This document shows, in pieces, positions 60,104 through 64,000 of a stretch of 64,000 nt of DNA. Positions within the stretch are counted from its first letter, which is position 1. The number at the start of each line of letters is the position of its first letter. A program made the position numbers and the translations under genes. This DNA is from Pseudomonas sp. J452 (GTDB taxonomy: Bacteria; Pseudomonadota; Gammaproteobacteria; Pseudomonadales; Pseudomonadaceae). The notes beneath the pieces were generated by a model. It did not search any database. It was not told the origin of the DNA and saw only the letters and a program-made list of their open reading frames with translations. The stretch is from NCBI RefSeq assembly GCF_024666525.1, contig NZ_CP088294.1, positions 3,410,001-3,474,000 of the forward strand, in the 5' to 3' direction.

Positions 60104-61764
60104 AGGAGGACAATCAGCAGCACCAGGTTGGCCAGCAGCGAGACCAGTGCCACCGTACGCCAGACCTTGAGCGGCTCGCGTTCCAGCAATGGACGCGGAC
60201 GCAGGCTGAGGGTCTGGCGTTCGCCCTGTTCCAGGGCTAGCAGCCATTCCTCGGCGGTTTCGAAGCGCTCGGCGGGGCTAACCGCCACCGCGCGCAGCAG
60301 GCAGTCGTCGAGCCAGCTCGGAATGTCCGGGCGGTAGCGACTGGGTGCGGTCGGCTTGCCGAAGCGCGGGTGCTGGAAGGCTTCGATCTCGCCGTAGGGG
60401 TAGTGCCCGGTGAGCAGGTAGTAGAGGGTCACGCCAGCGGCGTAGATATCCTGCTGCGCGCTGGGCTTGCCGCCGCTGAAGGCCTCCGGGGCGATATAGC
60501 TGGGCGTGCCGGGCAGGGCGTGGGCTTCGTCGCGAGACAGGCCGGGGCAGTAGGCCAGGCCGAAATCCAGCACGCGCAGCTCGCCATCGTCGCACCACAG
60601 CAGGTTTTCCGGCTTGATGTCGCGGTGCAGCAGGTTGCGTCGGTGCAGCATGCCGAGGGCCTTGAGCAGGCGCGGCGCCAGCTCCAGCCACTCCGGCAAG
60701 CCCAGGGGACCGGACAGGCGCAGGTGCTCGGCCAGGGTCTGGCCCTGGTGTTCGCGCTGTACGTAGTAGAGATGCTGGCGCTGCGGCAACGGGTGGGCTT
60801 CGGCGAAGTTGCGTCCGGCGACGCGGCGCAGGAACCATTCCTCGAGGAGCAGGGCGGGGCCGGCCTGTTCTTCGTCATGCCGGCTGGCCGGCAGGGTTTT
60901 CAGCAGCCAGCGGCGTGACTGGTTGTCGCGTACCCGGTAGACCAGCGACTGACGCGATTCGGCGAGCAGGCGTTCGACCTGCCAGCCTTCGAAGTTCTGC
61001 CCGTCGCGCAGGCGCGGCGGCAGCGGCCAGTGCTTGAGCTGGGCCAGGGTGTCGGCCAGGTCGTTGTCCGGCAGGCTCTGTACGTCTACCAGCACGGCGC
61101 TGGCATTGTCCTGACTGCCGGCCAGGTGGGCGGCGCTGACCAGGGCGCGACAGGCCGCGGCCGGATCACTCTCGTCCTTGAGCATGCTGTGGATGCCCTG
61201 GTCGCCGAGGGTCGACCAGACACCGTCACTGACCAGCAGGAAACGTTCGCCTTCGCGCAGCTCGCCTTCCAGGTAATCCACCACCAGGTGCTGATCCAGG
61301 CCCATGGCGCGCTTGAGTACGTGCTGCATGCCCGGTTGTTCCCAGACGTGGTCTTCGCTGAGGCGTTCGATCTGTCCATCCAGGCAGCGATAGGCCCGGC
61401 AGTCGCCGACATGCGCCAGGGTGAAGCGGCGGCCGCGCAGAACCAGGGCGGTGAGGGTGGTCAGCAGCGGCTGGCCGCCACCGTTGGCCTGCAGCCAGCG
61501 GTTGTGGGCGACCAGCAGGCGATCCAGGGATTGCGCCACGGCCCAGGTTTCCGGGGTGGCGTAGTAGTCGAGGGCCAGGGCCTGCAGGGTGGCGCGGGCC
61601 GCCAGGCCGCCATCGGCGCACTGGCTGACGCCATCGGCCAGGGCGAACAGGAAGCCTTTGCTCGCCGCCAGGGCGGGCGCCGGGGTAACTACGCGGATGG
61701 CGTCCTGGTTCTCGGCGCGGGGGCCGGTGGCAGAGGCTTCGCCGAAGCTGAGTTGCAGGGCCAT
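60100..61764 (-). CDS. PP2C-type phosphatase fused to Ser/Thr protein kinase
   Basis: A 554-residue two-domain regulator. Residues 1-235 are a PP2C phosphatase (GPRAENQDAIRVV, FALADGVSQCADGG, LAHVGDCRAYR, LVSDGVW). Residues about 260-525 are a Hanks-type kinase with HRDIKPENLLW, DFGLAY and GTPSYIAPE. The C-terminus is one membrane helix (VALVSLLANLVLLIVLL), so it is membrane-anchored with both domains in the cytoplasm. It sits between the nitrate transporter and reductase genes, as in other pseudomonads, but its target is unknown. Confidence 0.93.
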   Translation of the reverse strand: MALQLSFGEASATGPRAENQDAIRVVTPAPALAASKGFLFALADGVSQCADGGLAARATLQALALDYYATPETWAVAQSLDRLLVAHNRWLQANGGGQPLLTTLTALVLRGRRFTLAHVGDCRAYRCLDGQIERLSEDHVWEQPGMQHVLKRAMGLDQHLVVDYLEGELREGERFLLVSDGVWSTLGDQGIHSMLKDESDPAAACRALVSAAHLAGSQDNASAVLVDVQSLPDNDLADTLAQLKHWPLPPRLRDGQNFEGWQVERLLAESRQSLVYRVRDNQSRRWLLKTLPASRHDEEQAGPALLLEEWFLRRVAGRNFAEAHPLPQRQHLYYVQREHQGQTLAEHLRLSGPLGLPEWLELAPRLLKALGMLHRRNLLHRDIKPENLLWCDDGELRVLDFGLAYCPGLSRDEAHALPGTPSYIAPEAFSGGKPSAQQDIYAAGVTLYYLLTGHYPYGEIEAFQHPRFGKPTAPSRYRPDIPSWLDDCLLRAVAVSPAERFETAEEWLLALEQGERQTLSLRPRPLLEREPLKVWRTVALVSLLANLVLLIVLL

Positions 61765-61810
61765 CGGGCTCTCTCGTGCGAAGAGCGCCCTGAGGCGCCC
61801 GAGGATTCAA

Positions 61811-61919
61811 GTCGGTTGAGACAAAGGCCGAGCCACCTAGACGCCCAGGAGTGTTGCCACTCCACCTTTCCTGACCAGTGCAGGGAGTCTGTGGTCGCCC
61901 CGCCTTTGTCGCAACCGAC
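61811..61919 (-). ncRNA. 109-nt structured element between transporter and kinase genes
   Basis: GTCGGTTGAGACAAAGGC (61811-61828) and GCCTTTGTCGCAACCGAC (61902-61919) pair over 18 bp with one mismatch. The 73 enclosed bases contain two smaller hairpins, GGAGTG/CACTCC and GACCA/TGGTC, giving a three-way-junction shape. The element is 47 bases before the kinase start. It shares GACAAAGGC with both nas leader terminators in this window. Candidate attenuator or processed RNA; orientation is inferred. Confidence 0.45.
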
Positions 61920-61928
61920 CTGTGTGGC

Positions 61929-61947
61929 GCCGGGCAGTGAGCCCGGC
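61929..61947 (-). terminator. Hairpin after the nitrate transporter gene
   Basis: GCCGGGC / GCCCGGC with a 5-base loop, just after the transporter stop codon; no T-run. It is likely a weak terminator or mRNA-stabilising hairpin between transporter and kinase. Confidence 0.5.
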
Positions 61948-61960
61948 ACCGCACACAGGG

Positions 61961-63172
61961 TTATACGCGGGCGGCAGTAACAGCTGCCGAACCCCAGGTG
62001 GTGCGCCAGCGCAGCTTGACGCCGTACAGGCCGACCCAGGCCAGGATGCCCAGGCTGGCGAACAGCCACAGGCCGAGCTGGTAGGAGCCGGTGGACTGCT
62101 TGATGGCGCCGAGGCCGGCGGTCAGGCAGAAGCCACCGATGCCGCCAGCCATGCCGATCAAGCCGGTCATCACGCCGATTTCCTTGCGGAAACGCTGCGG
62201 TACCAGCTGGAACACTGCACCGTTGCCGGCACCCAGACTGAGCATAGCGACCACGAACAGGGCCAGGGCGGCCAGCGAGCTGGGCAGGTTGAAGCCGACG
62301 GCGGCGATGCAGATCGAGGCGCAGGTGTACATCACCAGCAGCGAGCGGATGCCGCCGATGCGGTCGGCCAGGGCGCCGCCGAGTGGGCGCATCAGGCTGC
62401 CGGCGAACACGCAGGCGGCGGTGTAGTAGCCAGCCTTGACCGGGTCGAAGCCGTACTGGTCATGGAAGTAGCCGGGCAGGGTGCTGGCCAGGCCGAGGAA
62501 GCCGCCGAAGGTCACGCTGTAGAAGAACATGAACCACCAGCTGTCGCGGTCACCCAGGGCCTTGAGGTAGTCGGCCATGGATTTCACCGGCGGACGTTCC
62601 GGGGCGTTGCGCGCTACCGTGGCGAAGATGATCAGCGTCAGCACCAGCGGGATCAGTGCCAGGCCGAACACGTTGCTCCAGCCGAACATGGCGGCCAGGC
62701 CCGGGGCGAACAGGGCGGCGAGCACGGTGCCGGAGTTGCCGGCGCCGGCGATGCCCATGGCCTTGCCCTGGTGCTGCGGCGGATACCACTGCGAAGCCAG
62801 CGGCAGGGCGACGGCGAAGGAGGCGCCAGCGAAACCGAGGAACAGGCCGAGCAGCAGGGCTTGCTCGTAGCTATGCACGCCGTGCAGCCAGGCCACCGCG
62901 AGGGCGGCGATGACAATCACCTGGCCAATCAGGCCGGCGGTCTTCGGCGATGTGCGGTCGGCCAGCAGGCCCATCAAAAAGCGCAATACGGCACCCGCCA
63001 GAATCGGCGTGGCCACCATCATGGCGCGTTGCTGGGTGGTCAGGCCCAGGTCGGTAGCGATTTGCACGCCCATCGGGCCGAGCACGTACCAGACCATGAA
63101 ACTCAGGTCGAAATAGAGGAATGCGGCAAACAGCGTCGGTGCGTGGCCGGCTTTCCAGAAACTTGTATTCAT
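61961..63172 (-). CDS. nasA: Nitrate/nitrite transporter, MFS (NarK/NasA type)
   Basis: A 403-residue transporter with twelve helices. Nitrate-porter signatures are visible: AGNGAVFQLVPQRF (second signature) and GAGNSGTVLAALFAPGLA (first signature region), with the Arg in VLRFLMGLLADR. The start MNTSFWKAGHAPTLFAAFLYFDLSFMVWYVLGP is the family N-terminus. It heads the cluster behind its own sigma-54 promoter and leader terminator. Confidence 0.93.
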   Translation of the reverse strand: MNTSFWKAGHAPTLFAAFLYFDLSFMVWYVLGPMGVQIATDLGLTTQQRAMMVATPILAGAVLRFLMGLLADRTSPKTAGLIGQVIVIAALAVAWLHGVHSYEQALLLGLFLGFAGASFAVALPLASQWYPPQHQGKAMGIAGAGNSGTVLAALFAPGLAAMFGWSNVFGLALIPLVLTLIIFATVARNAPERPPVKSMADYLKALGDRDSWWFMFFYSVTFGGFLGLASTLPGYFHDQYGFDPVKAGYYTAACVFAGSLMRPLGGALADRIGGIRSLLVMYTCASICIAAVGFNLPSSLAALALFVVAMLSLGAGNGAVFQLVPQRFRKEIGVMTGLIGMAGGIGGFCLTAGLGAIKQSTGSYQLGLWLFASLGILAWVGLYGVKLRWRTTWGSAAVTAARV

Positions 63173-63372
63173 CCAACACCTCGTCAGCAAAAGAGAGTCC
63201 CGGCAGGCTGCAGGTTGCCGTGATCGTGGGCACGTCGCCTGCAGTTGCCGGGTGAGCCGGGCGCTTGTGGCGCCCAACCCTGCGGCCGAAGCCACAGCCA
63301 GATTGAGAGAGTTACCGGTCGACGTCCGGATCGCGGCCCGTCGACCCACCCCATGCGTTGGGGCTGAAACGC

Positions 63373-63425
63373 AAAAAGCGCCGCACCACCTGATCGCTAG
63401 TTAGCGGGGGTAGTGCGACGCCTTT
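63373..63425 (-). terminator. Leader terminator before the nitrate transporter gene
   Basis: On the minus strand GCGTCGCACTACC pairs with GGTGGTGCGGCGC (with G-U pairs), enclosing CGCT..AGCG, followed by five T. The transporter ATG is about 200 bases further on. A second hairpin just upstream (63441-63464, arms ACCGTCAT / ATGGCGGT) may be the antiterminator site, but its loop does not fit the A1-G4 rule. Confidence 0.75.
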
Positions 63426-63467
63426 GTCGTATCTGGGGCAACCGCCATTGGATGCCATGACGGTACT

Positions 63468-63486
63468 ACAGCAAGAGCCGGGCCAA
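63468..63486 (-). promoter_or_regulatory. Sigma-54 type promoter for the nitrate transporter
   Basis: On the minus strand TTGGCCCGGCTCTTGCTGT matches TGGCACG-N4-TTGC with one mismatch, with GG and GC ten bases apart. Transcripts would start a few bases before the leader hairpins. Confidence 0.65.
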
Positions 63487-63543
63487 CGTGCCTGTTTGCC
63501 TGCTGCGCGGGCTGTACAGCCGTGTTGCTCGAGGTGGTCGGTT

Positions 63544-63581
63544 CAATACAGTGCGTAAGTGATGGCCTTCGCACTGTATTG
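63544..63581. repeat. 12-bp perfect inverted repeat (CAATACAGTGCG)
   Basis: CAATACAGTGCG and CGCACTGTATTG are separated by 14 bases; a thirteenth pair extends it. It lies just past the cytochrome gene stop and about 60 bases upstream of the transporter promoter. It may be a terminator hairpin or a regulator site. Confidence 0.65.
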
Positions 63582-63592
63582 AGGCGCGACGC

Positions 63593-64000
63593 TCAGGGTT
63601 CTGTGGGCGGTTGCGGGAACTGCACCACCGGGCCTTGGGCCGTCTGCCCGGGCGGCAAGGCGGCGGGGGCAGGCTGGCCGGCTTCACCGAGCTGCTTGGC
63701 GAAACGATGGATACTGCGCAGATCGTCTTCTTCCATGATGCGCAACGCGTGGTTGGGCATGGGCGGCCGGTAGTTGGCGTTGCGCGCCAGTAGCAGCCAC
63801 TGCTCTTCGGTCAACTTGGGCAATACCAGGCGCAGATTGCTGGCGTAGGTGACGCCCCAGGGCCCGCTCCAGCCCAGGCTGTCGCCCAGCAGCCAGGCGC
63901 TTTCCGGCACCTGATCCGGGGCCATGATATAGCCGGCGGTATGGCAATCGTTGCAGCCGGCCACCTGCACCAGGTAGCGGCCACGCTCGACGGAAGGGGC
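63593..64000 (-). CDS. c-type cytochrome, C-terminal part (5' end outside window)
   Basis: The frame runs off the right edge. Visible: ERGRYLVQVAGCNDCHTAGY with heme motif CNDCH about residue 16-20 of the visible part, then PNHALRIMEEDDLRSIHRFAKQL with a likely Met ligand upstream (PPMPNH). The C-terminus is Pro/Gln-rich. It resembles the small soluble or membrane-linked cytochromes c of alcohol or other dehydrogenases, but the partner is unknown. No clear link to nitrate assimilation is visible. Confidence 0.85.
   Translation of the reverse strand, partial: APSVERGRYLVQVAGCNDCHTAGYIMAPDQVPESAWLLGDSLGWSGPWGVTYASNLRLVLPKLTEEQWLLLARNANYRPPMPNHALRIMEEDDLRSIHRFAKQLGEAGQPAPAALPPGQTAQGPVVQFPQPPTEP

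Overview
The window comes from a high-GC gammaproteobacterium, almost certainly a Pseudomonas. The order apt, anr, small protein, hemN, ccoSIHG, two tandem cbb3 oxidase operons, hydrolase, aer, then acnA and a PA1571-type gene beside a NAD-kinase-like gene follows the Pseudomonas aeruginosa core chromosome as I remember it. The species cannot be fixed from the sequence alone.

Layout. 1-3600: the end of a chemotaxis receptor and the 4.5S RNA gene ffs, whose 3' half is the attachment site of a 2.6-kb integrase-bearing remnant. 3800-7000: dnaX, ybaB, recR, with recR frameshifted in a run of G. 7000-16400: accessory and housekeeping genes, including a Fic protein sitting on a 25-codon stump of a type I restriction methylase gene, rlhA, apt and anr. 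16500-33100: the microaerobic respiration block (hemN, ccoSIHG, cbb3-1, cbb3-2, aer) with two Anr boxes. 33100-37100: an algD-algA pair with an AT-rich flank and none of the other alginate genes. 37100-54900: acnA, rlmM, tusA, transporters, pdxB and many small conserved genes. 54950-63970: a leftward nitrate-assimilation cluster (nitrate transporter, phosphatase-kinase fusion, FAD reductase, molybdenum nitrate reductase, cobA), then a partial c-type cytochrome.

How the parts work together. Anr senses low oxygen, and its boxes precede hemN (anaerobic heme synthesis) and the outer cbb3 operon. CcoS, CcoI, CcoH and CcoG assemble both oxidases. In the nitrate cluster two transcripts begin at sigma-54-type promoters and pass through leader RNAs ending in intrinsic terminators. 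The leader before the FAD reductase carries tandem hexaloop hairpins of the kind bound by ANTAR antiterminators such as NasT. CobA makes the siroheme precursor, but no siroheme nitrite reductase is encoded here.

The most unusual signals are: (1) the ffs-targeted remnant with a 68-bp perfect att repeat and 13-bp iterons; (2) a 100-200 bp intergenic repeat family with inverted ends that abuts stop codons; (3) a 109-nt stem-loop with an 18-bp closing stem between the nitrate transporter and kinase genes; (4) the isolated algD-algA pair; (5) the hsdM stump; (6) cbb3-2 without ccoQ; and (7) the recR frameshift.
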